Shown here: in pieces, positions 15,477 through 24,368 of the stretch
Layout of the letters: the number at the start of each line of letters is the position of its first letter
Position numbering within the stretch: position 1 is the stretch's first letter
Assembly (NCBI GenBank): GCA_903909815.1
Contig: CAIVXG010000196.1
Span: 1 to 50,145, forward strand
Direction: 5' to 3'
From: an uncultured beta proteobacterium
Lineage (GTDB): Bacteria; Pseudomonadota; Gammaproteobacteria; Burkholderiales; Burkholderiaceae_C
Length of the DNA stretch: 50,145 bases
Translations under genes and position numbers: made by a program
The notes under the pieces: model-generated
What the model was told of the DNA's origin: nothing
Seen by the model: only the letters and a program-made list of their open reading frames with translations
Databases searched by the model: none

Positions 15477-16727
15477 TCATGCGTAACTGCGCGCGTCCTC
15501 GATCACCTTGCCATCGTTGGGAAGCGAGCCGGGGCTGACCAGCAGCACGTCGCCGCGCAGCTTGGTGACATCGCGGATCGCATCGGCTATCCTGGCACTC
15601 AAGGCGTCAGGTCCGCTGCAGGAAGTCTCAACCTGGAGCGTCATGGCGTCGTTGGCCATCGCGCCTGTCACCACCAGGCGCGCGCGCGCCACTTCAGGAA
15701 AACGCTTGACGATGTCGGCCACCTGGCCCGGATGCACGAACATGCCGCGAATCTTGGTGGTCTGATCGGCACGGCCCATCCAGCCCTTGATGCGCTCATT
15801 GGTGCGTCCCGTGGGGCACGGCCCCGGCAGCACCGCCGACAGGTCGCCCGTGCCAAAACGGATCAGCGGGTAGGCGGGGTTCAGGCTGGTCACCACCAGT
15901 TCGCCCACTTCGCCTTGCGGCACCGGGTCGCCGGTGCCGGGGCGCACGATCTCGACGATCACGCCTTCGTCCAGCACCAGGCCTTCCCGCGCGGAAGTTT
16001 CGTAGGCGATCAGACCCACGTCGGCCGTGGCATAGCATTGGTAGCCCTGGATCCCGTGCTGCAGGAACCAGTCGCGCAGGCTGGGCGGAAACGCTTCTCC
16101 GCCGAACATGGCCTTGCCAACGCTGGGCAGGGCCACGCCCATTGCGGCGGCCTTCTCGACGATGATTTTGAGGAAACTGGGCGTGCCGATGTAGCCTGCG
16201 GGTCGCAGTTGCTCCATGGCCTGCACCTGCTGCTCGGTCTGGCCCGTGCCACCGGCGAACACGGTGCAGCCCAGCGCGTGCGCGCCGGTTTCCATCATGG
16301 AACCGGCCGGCACGAAGTGGTAGCTGAAGCAGTTGTGGATCAACTCGCCGGGACGAAAGCCCGCAGCGAAGATGGCGCGCGCCATGCGCCAATAGTCTTG
16401 CGCCTTGCCTTCGGGCTCATAGATCGGGCCTGGGCTGGAAAAGATGCGCGGCATGTGCGCGCCAAAAACCACGGCACTGAAGCCGCCAAACACGTCGCGC
16501 TCGCGCTGCGCCTGCTGGCGCTGGTGCAGATCGGTCTTGCGCGTCACCGGCAGGCGTGCGAGCGCGGCTCGGCTGGTGACGCTGGCCGGATCCACATCTT
16601 TCAGGATTTCGGCAAATGCGGCCGAGCCGGTGCGCGCATGCGCCACCTGCTGCGGCAGGGCCTGCATCAGTGCGGCTTCGCGCGCTTGCGGGTCGCGCGT
16701 TTCCAGCGCATCGTAAAACTGTGTCAT
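15477..16727 (-). CDS. PaaK-like AMP-forming acyl-CoA ligase with altered nucleotide loop
   Basis: A 416-residue member of the phenylacetate-CoA ligase family. Family-like features are FGGEAFPPSLRD, the LIRFGTGDLSAV segment, GRADQTTKIRG with the FVHPGQV sequence, and a C-terminal NDGKVIEDAR holding Lys407, the likely adenylation-half lysine. The usual Ser/Thr/Gly-rich ATP loop (SSGTTGxP) is replaced at about residues 97-100 by SSPG followed by PIYEPEG. I recall such ligases next to Liv-type transporters in Burkholderiales. The substrate is unknown; phenylacetate is only one option. It is the last gene of the operon, 25 bases after livF. Confidence 0.8.
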   Translation of the reverse strand: MTQFYDALETRDPQAREAALMQALPQQVAHARTGSAAFAEILKDVDPASVTSRAALARLPVTRKTDLHQRQQAQRERDVFGGFSAVVFGAHMPRIFSSPGPIYEPEGKAQDYWRMARAIFAAGFRPGELIHNCFSYHFVPAGSMMETGAHALGCTVFAGGTGQTEQQVQAMEQLRPAGYIGTPSFLKIIVEKAAAMGVALPSVGKAMFGGEAFPPSLRDWFLQHGIQGYQCYATADVGLIAYETSAREGLVLDEGVIVEIVRPGTGDPVPQGEVGELVVTSLNPAYPLIRFGTGDLSAVLPGPCPTGRTNERIKGWMGRADQTTKIRGMFVHPGQVADIVKRFPEVARARLVVTGAMANDAMTLQVETSCSGPDALSARIADAIRDVTKLRGDVLLVSPGSLPNDGKVIEDARSYA

Positions 16728-16752
16728 GGTGAAGTTCCCTTGAGGTGTGAAT

Positions 16753-17562
16753 TCATGCGAGCCAGCGCTTGCGCCGCTTGTAACTCTTCACGTCCTTGAA
16801 CGATTTGCGCTCGCCGCCACCCACGCCCAGGTAGAACTCTTTCACGTCCTCGTTGTTCGCCAGGTCGGACGCGACGCCGTCCATCACCACGCGACCCGAT
16901 TCCATGATGTAGCCGTAGTCGGCGTACTTGAGCGCCATGTTGGTGTTCTGCTCGGCCAGCAGGAAAGTGACCTTCTCTTTCACATTCAAGTCCTGCACGA
17001 TGCTGAACACCTCTTCCACGATTTGCGGCGCCAGGCCCATGGAGGGCTCGTCCAGCAGCACCATGCTCGGGTTCGTCATGAGCGCGCGGCCGATGGCGCA
17101 CATCTGCTGCTCGCCGCCCGAGGTGTAGGCAGCCTGACTCGTGCGCCGCGTCTTCAGGCGCGGGAAGTAGTTATAGACCTTCTCCAGATTGCGCACCTGC
17201 TCGGCCTTGTCCTTGCGGGTGTAGCCGCCGGTGAGCAGGTTCTCCTCGATCGTGAGGTGGGCAAAACAGTGCCGGCCCTCCATCACCTGCACCACGCCGC
17301 GCTGCACCAGGTCGGCGGGCGAGAGGTTTTCGATGCGCTCGCCGCGCAACTCGATCGATCCCTTCGTGACCTCGCCGCGTTCGCCGCGCAACAGGTTGGA
17401 CACAGCGCGCAGGGTGGTTGTCTTGCCCGCGCCATTGCCGCCCAGGATGGCCACGATCTTGCCTTCGGGCACCTGCAGCGACACGCCCTTGAGCACCAGG
17501 ATCACGTGGTTATAAATGACCTCGATGCCGTTGACGTTGAGAACGATGTTGGGTTTTTCCAT
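16753..17562 (-). CDS. livF: Branched-chain amino acid-type ABC transporter ATPase LivF
   Basis: ABC ATPase of 269 residues with Walker A GGNGAGKTT, signature TSGGEQQ, and Walker B MVLLDEPSMGLAP, all typical of LivF. The ATG at 17562 is preferred over an upstream in-frame TTG at 17580 because the upstream residues lie in a hairpin and are not conserved. The C-terminus has a basic tail of Lys and Arg that exceeds the usual LivF end. It pairs with LivG to power import through LivHM. A strong hairpin sits directly upstream. Confidence 0.92.
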   Translation of the reverse strand: MEKPNIVLNVNGIEVIYNHVILVLKGVSLQVPEGKIVAILGGNGAGKTTTLRAVSNLLRGERGEVTKGSIELRGERIENLSPADLVQRGVVQVMEGRHCFAHLTIEENLLTGGYTRKDKAEQVRNLEKVYNYFPRLKTRRTSQAAYTSGGEQQMCAIGRALMTNPSMVLLDEPSMGLAPQIVEEVFSIVQDLNVKEKVTFLLAEQNTNMALKYADYGYIMESGRVVMDGVASDLANNEDVKEFYLGVGGGERKSFKDVKSYKRRKRWLA

Positions 17563-17576
17563 GATGTCTTTCTTGA

Positions 17577-17613
17577 CCAATCAACAGGGCTGCACAGCGG
17601 CCCTGTTGATTGG
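17577..17613. promoter_or_regulatory. Perfect 14-bp stem hairpin just upstream of livF
   Basis: Positions 17577-17590 and 17600-17613 are exact complements with a nine-base loop. In the minus-strand transcript the stem ends 14 bases before the livF ATG, next to its ribosome site, and follows livK. It has no T tract, so it is more likely an mRNA-stability or translation element that sets livK above livF than a terminator. Confidence 0.7.
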
Positions 17614-17683
17614 CGGCTCACCAGAGCCGCTGTCCCAAGAGCGAGCAGAGCCATTGAGAATTCCACAATGCGTCACAACTCCA

Positions 17684-17765
17684 CCCGTCACAAGCGAGCG
17701 CAGCGATGCAATCCATGTCCGTGGTAGCCGCCATGGATTGCCGCGCCGCTTTGCTCCTCGCAGTG
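17684..17765. repeat. Palindromic repeat, family A, copy 3 (diverged)
   Basis: Begins CGTCACAAGCGAG and ends CTCGCAGTGAC, with GCAATCCAT and ATGGATTGC inside: the same layout as copies 1 and 2, with point changes in the ends. It lies in the 222-base livK-livF gap along with the hairpin at 17577-17613. Confidence 0.8.
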
Positions 17766-17784
17766 ACAAGCCGGTGTCGTGTGC

Positions 17785-19098
17785 CTAGCTCTGACAATCC
17801 GCGGGCGTGCGGCGGGTCAGCTTCTTGTCGGTAGCGTACTTATCCGCGGCGGCCTTGATCATGGGCTTGAGGATCTGCTCATCGGCCTGATACCAGTCAG
17901 ACGAGAAGTCCCACTTGGCGCCGTCCCAGGTCTCGATCCGCGCCCAGGTCGAACCCATGTGGTCCGCACACGAGGTGCTCACCGGCCGCATCACACCCTT
18001 GAAGCCCAGCGCATCGAGCTTGGCCTGCGTCAGGTTCAGGTTCTCCAGGCCCCAGCGCACCTGTTCAGCCGTCATGACCTTGCCCTTGCCAAAGCGTTCC
18101 TGCGCCGCGCGCACAGCCTCCACGCCCAGCATCTGGATGATGAGTCCGCGCATGTACAGCACTTGACCCACTTCGTCCTTGGGGCCGGTTCCCTGGCCCT
18201 TGTCGTGCACGTACTTGAGGATGTCCTTCACCACCTTGGTGTCCTGCCCCGCGCCGTGCTGCAGCGCGAGCGCGTTGTAACCCTTGGCGCCCACGCCCAC
18301 GTCCTTCACATCGGGTTCGGCGCCGGCCCACCATACGCCGTACATCTTGTCGCGCGGATAGCCTGTGGCCTGCGCCTCCTTCAATGCAGTTGAATTCATC
18401 ACACCCCAGCCCCACAGCAAGACGTAGTCGGGCTTGGATTGACGTACCTGCAGCCAGGTGGCCTTTTGCTCCACACCCGGCGCGGTTACCGGCAACAACT
18501 GCAGCGTGAACCCCAACTGTGCGGCGCGTTCCTGCAGCAGCGGGATCGGCTCCTTGCCGAACGGGCTGTCGTGGTAGACCAGGGCGATTTTCTTGCCCTT
18601 GAGCTTGTCCATTCCACCTTCTTTTTTACCCAGATGCTGGATCAGGATATCGGCGCCGGTCCAGTAGCTGCCAAGGATCGGAAAGTTCCACTTGAACACG
18701 CCACCGTCCTGCGATGCCGCGAGGCCGTAGCCGACGGTGATCAGCGGTATCTTGTCGCCAGGCACTTTGTCCGTCAGGGCAAAGGTGATGCCTGTGGCTT
18801 GAGGATCGAACAGGGTGTTGGTCTTGCCTTTGAGGCGTTCGTAGCACTCCACGCCGCGGTCCGTGGCGTAGCCGGTTTCGCATTCTTCGTAGGCAATCTT
18901 CACGCCATTGATGCCGCCGTCGCGCGCGTTCACCATCTTGAGGTAATCCTGCTTGCCGTTGGCCCAGGGCGTGCCATTGGGCGCATAGGCGCCGGTGCGA
19001 TAGACCAGCAACGGAAAGAACTGCTCCTTGGCCTGCGCAAAGGCGCTGGAGCCCACCGCCAGGACGGCGGCGGCGAATACGAGTGTACGTAACTTCAT
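17785..19098 (-). CDS. ABC transporter substrate-binding protein, LivK-like, periplasmic
   Basis: A 437-residue periplasmic type I binding protein with a clear signal peptide: basic MKLR, a hydrophobic Ala/Val core, and a likely cut after AFA at residue 21. The ATG at 19098 is chosen over one six bases upstream because AGGAG is spaced six bases from it. It is longer than classical LivK (about 370), in line with the Peripla_BP_6 proteins found next to acyl-CoA ligases. The bound ligand cannot be read from sequence; the operon context suggests an aromatic or aliphatic acid. Confidence 0.9.
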   Translation of the reverse strand: MKLRTLVFAAAVLAVGSSAFAQAKEQFFPLLVYRTGAYAPNGTPWANGKQDYLKMVNARDGGINGVKIAYEECETGYATDRGVECYERLKGKTNTLFDPQATGITFALTDKVPGDKIPLITVGYGLAASQDGGVFKWNFPILGSYWTGADILIQHLGKKEGGMDKLKGKKIALVYHDSPFGKEPIPLLQERAAQLGFTLQLLPVTAPGVEQKATWLQVRQSKPDYVLLWGWGVMNSTALKEAQATGYPRDKMYGVWWAGAEPDVKDVGVGAKGYNALALQHGAGQDTKVVKDILKYVHDKGQGTGPKDEVGQVLYMRGLIIQMLGVEAVRAAQERFGKGKVMTAEQVRWGLENLNLTQAKLDALGFKGVMRPVSTSCADHMGSTWARIETWDGAKWDFSSDWYQADEQILKPMIKAAADKYATDKKLTRRTPADCQS

Positions 19099-19180
19099 TG
19101 TCATCTCCTAAGTTTTAGGCACCGACGGTGCCATGGGTGAACGAACTAACGGTAAACCAACTGACGAAAAAATCGAACGA

Positions 19181-20257
19181 TCAATGCGGAAACGGCCAGA
19201 TGCGCAGCTTCTGTTTGCCGGTGGACCACAGCTTGGCCAAGCCATGCGGCTCCACGATTAAAAACCACACAATCAAAGCGCCAAAAACCATGAGTTCGGT
19301 GTGCGAGGAGGCCGCTGTCGAGACGGTCAGACCCAGCGCGCCCCCCAGCACTGGCAGGACCTGGTTCAGCACAATGGGCAGCAGCACGATAAAGGCCGCA
19401 CCGAAGAAACTTCCCATGATGGAGCCCATGCCGCCGATGATCACCATGAACAGCAGCTTGAAGGAAATGTCGACCGAGAACGCCGCCGGTTCCCAAGCGC
19501 CCAGATAGACAAATCCCCACAGCGCGCCAGCCACGCCGATGATGAAGGAGCTCACGGCGAAAGCGCTGAGCTTGGCGTACATGGGGCGAATGCCGATCAC
19601 GGCTGCAGCCACGTCCATATCGCGGATCGCCATCCATTCACGACCGATGGCGCCGCGCACTAGGTTCTTCGCCATCAGCGCAAGCACCACCAACACGGAC
19701 AGGCATAGCCAGTACTTGGATACGGGACTCTCGATAGGCAGACCGAACACCTGCAAGCCAGAGACCGAAACCGAGCCCGATGAAGAGTCGTTGGTGAACC
19801 ACTTGATGCGCAGGAACATCCAGTCGGAGAAGAACTGCGCCGCGAGTGTGGCCACGGCAAGGTACAGACCCTTCACGCGCAGACTGGGCAGGCCAAACAG
19901 GATGCCAAAGGCCGTGGAACACAGGCCACCCAGGATCAGCGCCGGGATCAGCGGCATGTTGGGAACACGCACAAAGAAGTTGAACGCCGCGTAGGCACCC
20001 ACCGCCATGAACGCGCCCGAGCCCAGCGAGATTTGCCCGCAATAACCCACCAGCACGTTCACGCCCAGGGCGGCCAGCGCCATGATCAGAAAGGGGATGA
20101 AGATGGCGCGGAACAGGTATTCGTCGGCAAACATCGGAACCACAAGGAAGGCAAAGGCCACCACGGCCAGCACAAACCAGCGATCCTGCGTGATGCCAAA
20201 GATCTGCTGATCCTCACGGTACGAGGTCTTGAACTGGCCGTTTTCTCTGTAGAACAT
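19181..20257 (-). CDS. livM: Liv-type ABC transporter permease LivM
   Basis: A 358-residue polytopic membrane protein with about nine hydrophobic segments and the LivM marks GYCGQISLGSGAFMAVGAY and GREWMAIRDMDVAAAVIGI, the latter containing the EAA-like coupling loop. The N-terminus (about 28 residues) is polar and cytosolic. It forms the inner-membrane channel with LivH. It is followed by livK after 82 bases and preceded by a family A repeat. Confidence 0.94.
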   Translation of the reverse strand: MFYRENGQFKTSYREDQQIFGITQDRWFVLAVVAFAFLVVPMFADEYLFRAIFIPFLIMALAALGVNVLVGYCGQISLGSGAFMAVGAYAAFNFFVRVPNMPLIPALILGGLCSTAFGILFGLPSLRVKGLYLAVATLAAQFFSDWMFLRIKWFTNDSSSGSVSVSGLQVFGLPIESPVSKYWLCLSVLVVLALMAKNLVRGAIGREWMAIRDMDVAAAVIGIRPMYAKLSAFAVSSFIIGVAGALWGFVYLGAWEPAAFSVDISFKLLFMVIIGGMGSIMGSFFGAAFIVLLPIVLNQVLPVLGGALGLTVSTAASSHTELMVFGALIVWFLIVEPHGLAKLWSTGKQKLRIWPFPH

Positions 20258-20277
20258 GGGATGCCTCTAATACTTTG

Positions 20278-20336
20278 TGATCCATCGCGGCGCGCCACGA
20301 AAAGACATGGATTGCCGCGCTTCGCTCGCAATGACG
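20278..20336. repeat. Palindromic repeat, family A, copy 4 (partial)
   Basis: Only the right half is well kept: ATGGATTGCCGCGC followed by GCTCGCAATGACG, ending at 20336. The left end is degraded to TGATCCATCGCGGC. It occupies most of the 89-base livH-livM gap, so three of the four copies sit between genes of one transcription unit. Confidence 0.75.
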
Positions 20337-20346
20337 GTCGTATGTT

Positions 20347-21279
20347 TCATACGCGATCGATGATTTTTTCACCAAACAAGCCTTGGGGCCGGAACAGCAG
20401 GAACACCAGCGCCAGCACGTAGGCAAACCAGATCTCGATGCCGCCGCCCACATAGGGGCCCAGGAACACTTCCGACAGCTTTTCGCCCACACCGATGATG
20501 AGGCCGCCGATGATGGCGCCTGGCACGGAGGTGAGCCCCCCCAGGATCACCACCGGCAGGGCACGCAATGCCACGGTGGCAAGAGAAAACTGCACACCCA
20601 GTTTGCTGCCCCAGATCATCCCGGCCACCAGCGCCACCACTCCGGCCACGCACCAGACGATGACCCAGATGCGGTTCAATGGGATGCCGATCGACTGCGC
20701 CGCCTGATGGTCGTCGGCGACGGCGCGCAGCGCGCGGCCGGTGGATGTCTTCTGAAAAAACAAACTCAGTGCGGCCACCAGTACCGCAGCGATCAGCGCC
20801 GCGTAGAGGTCTTCCTTGTTGATCAGGATGCCGCCCTCAAACATGGATTCGAAGGCCATGATGGGGTCCTTGGGCATGCCGATATCGATCTTGTAGATGT
20901 CGTTGCCAAACAGGCTTTGTCCCAGACCCTCGAGAAAGTAGGCGATGCCCAGCGTGGCCATGAGCAAGGTCGTCGCCTCCTGGTTCACCAGATGGCGCAG
21001 CACCAAGCGCTCAATCACCCAGGCCACGACAAACATGATGGCGCCAGCCACCAAAAAAGCGGCCAGATTGGCAAGCACGACGTTGTCCAACCCGGTCCAC
21101 AGAGGTATCCATTCGGCAAAACGCGCCATGGCCAGCGCCGCAAACAGCACCATCGCACCCTGGGCGAAATTGAACACACCCGAGGCCTTGTAGATCAATA
21201 CAAAACCCAGAGCCACCAGGGAATACAGCATGCCGGCCATAAGGCCGCCGAGCAGGGTTTCAAGAAAGGATGCCATCAA
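20347..21279 (-). CDS. livH: Liv-type ABC transporter permease LivH
   Basis: A 310-residue membrane protein with about eight hydrophobic segments. Family marks are LVALGFVLIYKASGVFNFAQGAM near the N-terminus and STGRALRAVADDHQAAQSIGI, the cytoplasmic coupling loop, followed by ALPVVILGGLTSVPGAIIGG. It pairs with LivM. A second ATG one codon downstream is possible. It lies 187 bases after livG, a gap that carries a different repeat. Confidence 0.94.
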   Translation of the reverse strand: MMASFLETLLGGLMAGMLYSLVALGFVLIYKASGVFNFAQGAMVLFAALAMARFAEWIPLWTGLDNVVLANLAAFLVAGAIMFVVAWVIERLVLRHLVNQEATTLLMATLGIAYFLEGLGQSLFGNDIYKIDIGMPKDPIMAFESMFEGGILINKEDLYAALIAAVLVAALSLFFQKTSTGRALRAVADDHQAAQSIGIPLNRIWVIVWCVAGVVALVAGMIWGSKLGVQFSLATVALRALPVVILGGLTSVPGAIIGGLIIGVGEKLSEVFLGPYVGGGIEIWFAYVLALVFLLFRPQGLFGEKIIDRV

Positions 21280-21342
21280 AATCTCCCCCCCGTTGCTTGC
21301 TCAGTGCTCCGGAATCGGCTTGTAAAGACGAGGACGCATGTA

Positions 21343-21402
21343 GCCGCCCTCCCCCTCAAGGGGGCGATGCCAGTGGCCCGGCAAAGCCGGTTCCACGGCA
21401 GC
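21343..21402. repeat. Palindromic repeat, family B (CCCCCT/AGGGGG plus three-base-loop hairpin)
   Basis: Two adjacent hairpins: CCCCCT (21351-21356) with AGGGGG (21359-21364), and CCGGC-AAA-GCCGG (21378-21390). I recall closely similar blocks dispersed in Comamonadaceae genomes, but cannot check. It lies in the livG-livH gap; the rest of that gap shows nothing recognisable. Confidence 0.6.
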
Positions 21403-21466
21403 CCTGGAACGCATGCCCACGCTGCAACTATTGTCAAATTGGCGTTATTCATGGTGACTTTCCACA

Positions 21467-22303
21467 TCAATGCCCAGTGCCCAGATAGGCGCTGATCACT
21501 TCTTCGTTGTTGCGTACTTCATCGGGCGTGCCGTCGCCGATCTTCTTGCCATAGTCCAGCACCACGACCCGGTCCGAGATGTCCATCACCACGCCCATGT
21601 CGTGCTCGATCAACACCACCGTGGTGCCGAACTCGTCGTTGATGTCGAGCACGAAGCGGCACATGTCCTGCTTCTCCTCCAGGTTCATCCCCGCCATGGG
21701 TTCATCCAGCAGCAGCACCTTGGGCTCCATCGCCAGTGCGCGACCCAGATCGACGCGCTTTTGCAGTCCATAGGGCAACTGTCCCACAGGCGTTTTGCGA
21801 AACGCCTGGATCTCAAGAAAATCGATGATCTGCTCGACGAATTCGCGGTGCTTGAATTCCTCTTTTTCGGCCGGCCCGATGCGCAGCGCCTGCATGAACA
21901 GGTTGCTCTTGATGCGCAGGTTGCGCCCGGTCATGATGTTGTCGATCACGCTCATGCCCTTGAACAGCGCCAGGTTCTGGAAGGTGCGTGCGATGCCCAT
22001 CTCGGCCACCTGGCGGCTGTTCATGTGGCTGAAGGTCTTGCCCTGAAAGCTGATGCAGCCCTCCTGCGGCGCATAAACGCCGTTGATGCAGTTGAGCATC
22101 GAGCTTTTGCCCGCTCCGTTGGGTCCGATGATGGCCCGGATCTCGTGCTCCCTGACGTCGAACGAGATGTCGGTGAGCGCCTTCACGCCACCGAAGCGCA
22201 GGGAAATATTCTTCACGTCGAGGATGACGTCGCCAATGGACTTGGCCCCCACGCCTTGGGACGGCCCGGCGACGTTCGATTTGTTTTCGTTCAATTCGCT
22301 CAT
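21467..22303 (-). CDS. livG: Branched-chain amino acid-type ABC transporter ATPase LivG
   Basis: A 278-residue ABC ATPase with Walker A GPNGAGKSS, signature region LPYGLQKRVDLGRAL, Walker B VLLLDEPMAGM and switch His in VLIEHDMGVV. The long C-terminal half between Walker A and the signature is typical of LivG. About 28 extra polar residues precede the domain. Its ATG overlaps the stop of the upstream acyl-CoA synthetase by four bases (ATGA), tying the transporter to that enzyme. Confidence 0.94.
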   Translation of the reverse strand: MSELNENKSNVAGPSQGVGAKSIGDVILDVKNISLRFGGVKALTDISFDVREHEIRAIIGPNGAGKSSMLNCINGVYAPQEGCISFQGKTFSHMNSRQVAEMGIARTFQNLALFKGMSVIDNIMTGRNLRIKSNLFMQALRIGPAEKEEFKHREFVEQIIDFLEIQAFRKTPVGQLPYGLQKRVDLGRALAMEPKVLLLDEPMAGMNLEEKQDMCRFVLDINDEFGTTVVLIEHDMGVVMDISDRVVVLDYGKKIGDGTPDEVRNNEEVISAYLGTGH

Positions 22304-24246
22304 GCTGCTGCCTTCACGGGTGCGTAGATGGGCGTATCCCAGACCTTGAGCGTGGCGCTAACGCTGCCGGAGCGGCCGTCCTCGAACTTGACCGTGGTTT
22401 CGATGAATTGCTCGGTTTTCCCGCCGTAAAGCGCGTCGATCAGCGGCTGGTACTTTTCGGCAATGAAGCTGCGGCGCACCTTGTTCGTGCGTGTGAGTTC
22501 GCCGTCGTCGGCATCGAGTTCCTTGTGCAAAACCAGGAAGCGGCTGATCTGGCTGCCGGCGAGCAGCGCGTCCACGCTCAGATCGGCATTGACCTTTTCC
22601 ACGCAGTCCTTGATCAGTTGATAGACCTCGGGCTTTTGCGCCAGGTCGGTGTAGCCGGCGTAGGGCAGGTTGCGTCGCTCGGCCCAGTTACCCACTGCGT
22701 CCATGTCGATGTTGAGCATCACACACACTTTCTCGCGCCCGTCGCCGTAGGCCACGGCCTCCTTGATGTAGGGGAAGAACTTGAGCTTGTTTTCCACGTA
22801 CTTGGGTGCGAACATTGCGCCGTCATGGACGCCGCCCTGGATGCGGCCCACGTCCTTCACGCGGTCGATGATCTTGAGGTGACCCTGCGCGTCGATGAAG
22901 CCGGCATCGCTGGTGTGGTACCAACCGTCGGGCGTCAGCACCTCGGCCGTGGCCTGTGGATTCTTGTAGTACTCCTTGAGCAGACCGGGCGACTTCACCA
23001 GGATCTCGCCAGTATCGGAGACCTTGATTTCGACACCCTGGATCGGCACGCCCACGGTGTCGGCCTGGGCCTGGTCGTCGGGCTGCAGGCACACGAACAC
23101 GGCCGTTTCGGTGGAGCCGTAGAGCTGCTTCAAGTTGATGCCGATGGAGCGGTAAAAGGTGAACAGATCGGGCCCGATGGCTTCGCCCGCGGTGTAGGCC
23201 ACGCGCACCCGGCTGAATCCCAGGTTGTTGCGCAGCGGGCCAAACACCAGCACGTCGCCCAAACCATACAGCAGGCCGTCCAGCCAGCCCACGGCTTGGC
23301 CATTCATCTTCATCGGACCCACGCGCCGCGCCAGATTCATGAACGCGTGGAACAGGCGGCGCTTCATCGGCGAGGCGTCTTCCATGCGGATCATCACGCT
23401 GGTGAGCAGGCCTTCAAATACGCGCGGAGGAGCGAAGTAATAGGTGGGGCCGATCTCCTTCAGGTCGATGGTGACGGTGGCCGCAGACTCGGGGCAGTTC
23501 ACCACGTAGCCGCAGGCCAGCCACTGCGCGTAGCTGAAGATGTTCTGCCCGATCCAGGCCGGCGGCAAATAGGCCAACACCTCCTCGGCGTTGGTGAGCT
23601 TGTCAAACACGGCGCCGGCGCGGGCGCGGTCCAAGAGCGAGTTGTGCGTATGCACCACGCCCTTGGGGTTGCCGGTCGTGCCGGATGTGAAGAACATCGC
23701 CGCCACGTCGTGCGGATCGGCTTTGGCGACTTCTGCTTTGAAGTAGTCCGGATGCACCTTGGCAAATTCCTGACCTGCGGCGAGCAATTCGTCCAGCGCC
23801 GCCAATCCCGGCTCGTCGTACTTGCGCAAGCCGCGCGGGTCGTCAAAATAGATGTTGCAAAGTTGTGGGCAGCGGTCGCGAATCTCCAGCATCTTGTCGA
23901 CCTGCTCCTGGTCTTCCACCACCGCGAAGCGCACATCGGCGTTGTTGATCGGGAACACGCACTCTGCGGCAACGGCGTCCTGGTACAAGGGAATGGGAAT
24001 CGCGCCCAGCGACTGCGCCGCCAACATGGTGGCGTACAGCCTGGGGCGATTCGCGCCCACCACCACCATGTGCTCGCCGCGCGTCAACCCGGCCTGATGC
24101 AGGCCACAGGCCAGATGCTCCACCTCCAGCGCCAGCGCACCCCAGCTCAGTGCTTGCCAGATGCCGTACTCCTTCTCACGCATGGCAGGGCCTTGAGCGC
24201 GCTCGGCGGCGTGTTTGAGCAAGAGCTGTGGAAAAGTCGTCTGCAT
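22300..24246 (-). CDS. AMP-forming acyl-CoA synthetase (long-chain/FadD15-like)
   Basis: A 648-residue ANL-family ligase. The ATP loop FFTSGTTGNPKG lies near residue 186, YGSTETAVF is the A5-type motif, and GWYHTSDAGFIDAQGHLKIIDRVKD is the hinge region. Length and the DRVKDVGRIQGG-type end are closest to long-chain fatty acid or FadD15-like ligases rather than benzoate ligases. It makes an acyl-adenylate and then the CoA thioester. The ATG at 24246 has AAGGA about six bases upstream; the frame stays open further. First gene of the transporter operon, divergent from the Crp/Fnr gene. Substrate undefined. Confidence 0.9.
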   Translation of the reverse strand: MQTTFPQLLLKHAAERAQGPAMREKEYGIWQALSWGALALEVEHLACGLHQAGLTRGEHMVVVGANRPRLYATMLAAQSLGAIPIPLYQDAVAAECVFPINNADVRFAVVEDQEQVDKMLEIRDRCPQLCNIYFDDPRGLRKYDEPGLAALDELLAAGQEFAKVHPDYFKAEVAKADPHDVAAMFFTSGTTGNPKGVVHTHNSLLDRARAGAVFDKLTNAEEVLAYLPPAWIGQNIFSYAQWLACGYVVNCPESAATVTIDLKEIGPTYYFAPPRVFEGLLTSVMIRMEDASPMKRRLFHAFMNLARRVGPMKMNGQAVGWLDGLLYGLGDVLVFGPLRNNLGFSRVRVAYTAGEAIGPDLFTFYRSIGINLKQLYGSTETAVFVCLQPDDQAQADTVGVPIQGVEIKVSDTGEILVKSPGLLKEYYKNPQATAEVLTPDGWYHTSDAGFIDAQGHLKIIDRVKDVGRIQGGVHDGAMFAPKYVENKLKFFPYIKEAVAYGDGREKVCVMLNIDMDAVGNWAERRNLPYAGYTDLAQKPEVYQLIKDCVEKVNADLSVDALLAGSQISRFLVLHKELDADDGELTRTNKVRRSFIAEKYQPLIDALYGGKTEQFIETTVKFEDGRSGSVSATLKVWDTPIYAPVKAAA

Positions 24247-24335
24247 CCCGAATCCTTGTGCTTTAAATTCAACGAGAGGGCAAGCTCTCCCCTTCGCAAC
24301 ATGGGCCGGATGGTAGAACTTGATTTGACGCCATG

Positions 24336-24353
24336 TTGTCGTTTGGACGACAA
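24336..24353. promoter_or_regulatory. Perfect 18-bp palindrome in the divergent promoter region
   Basis: TTGTCGT-TTGG-ACGACAA has perfect 7-bp arms with a four-base spacer. It lies between the divergent acyl-CoA synthetase (start 24246) and the Crp/Fnr gene (start 24403), 90 and 50 bases away. Its size suits a dimeric regulator, most simply the neighbouring Crp/Fnr protein acting on both directions. Confidence 0.6.
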
Positions 24354-24368
24354 TTAACAGCAATTCGA

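Noticed and set aside
22408-24357. Long open frame antisense to the acyl-CoA synthetase
   Set aside because: The sense strand has all ANL-ligase motifs; the antisense frame has no ribosome site or recognisable domain.
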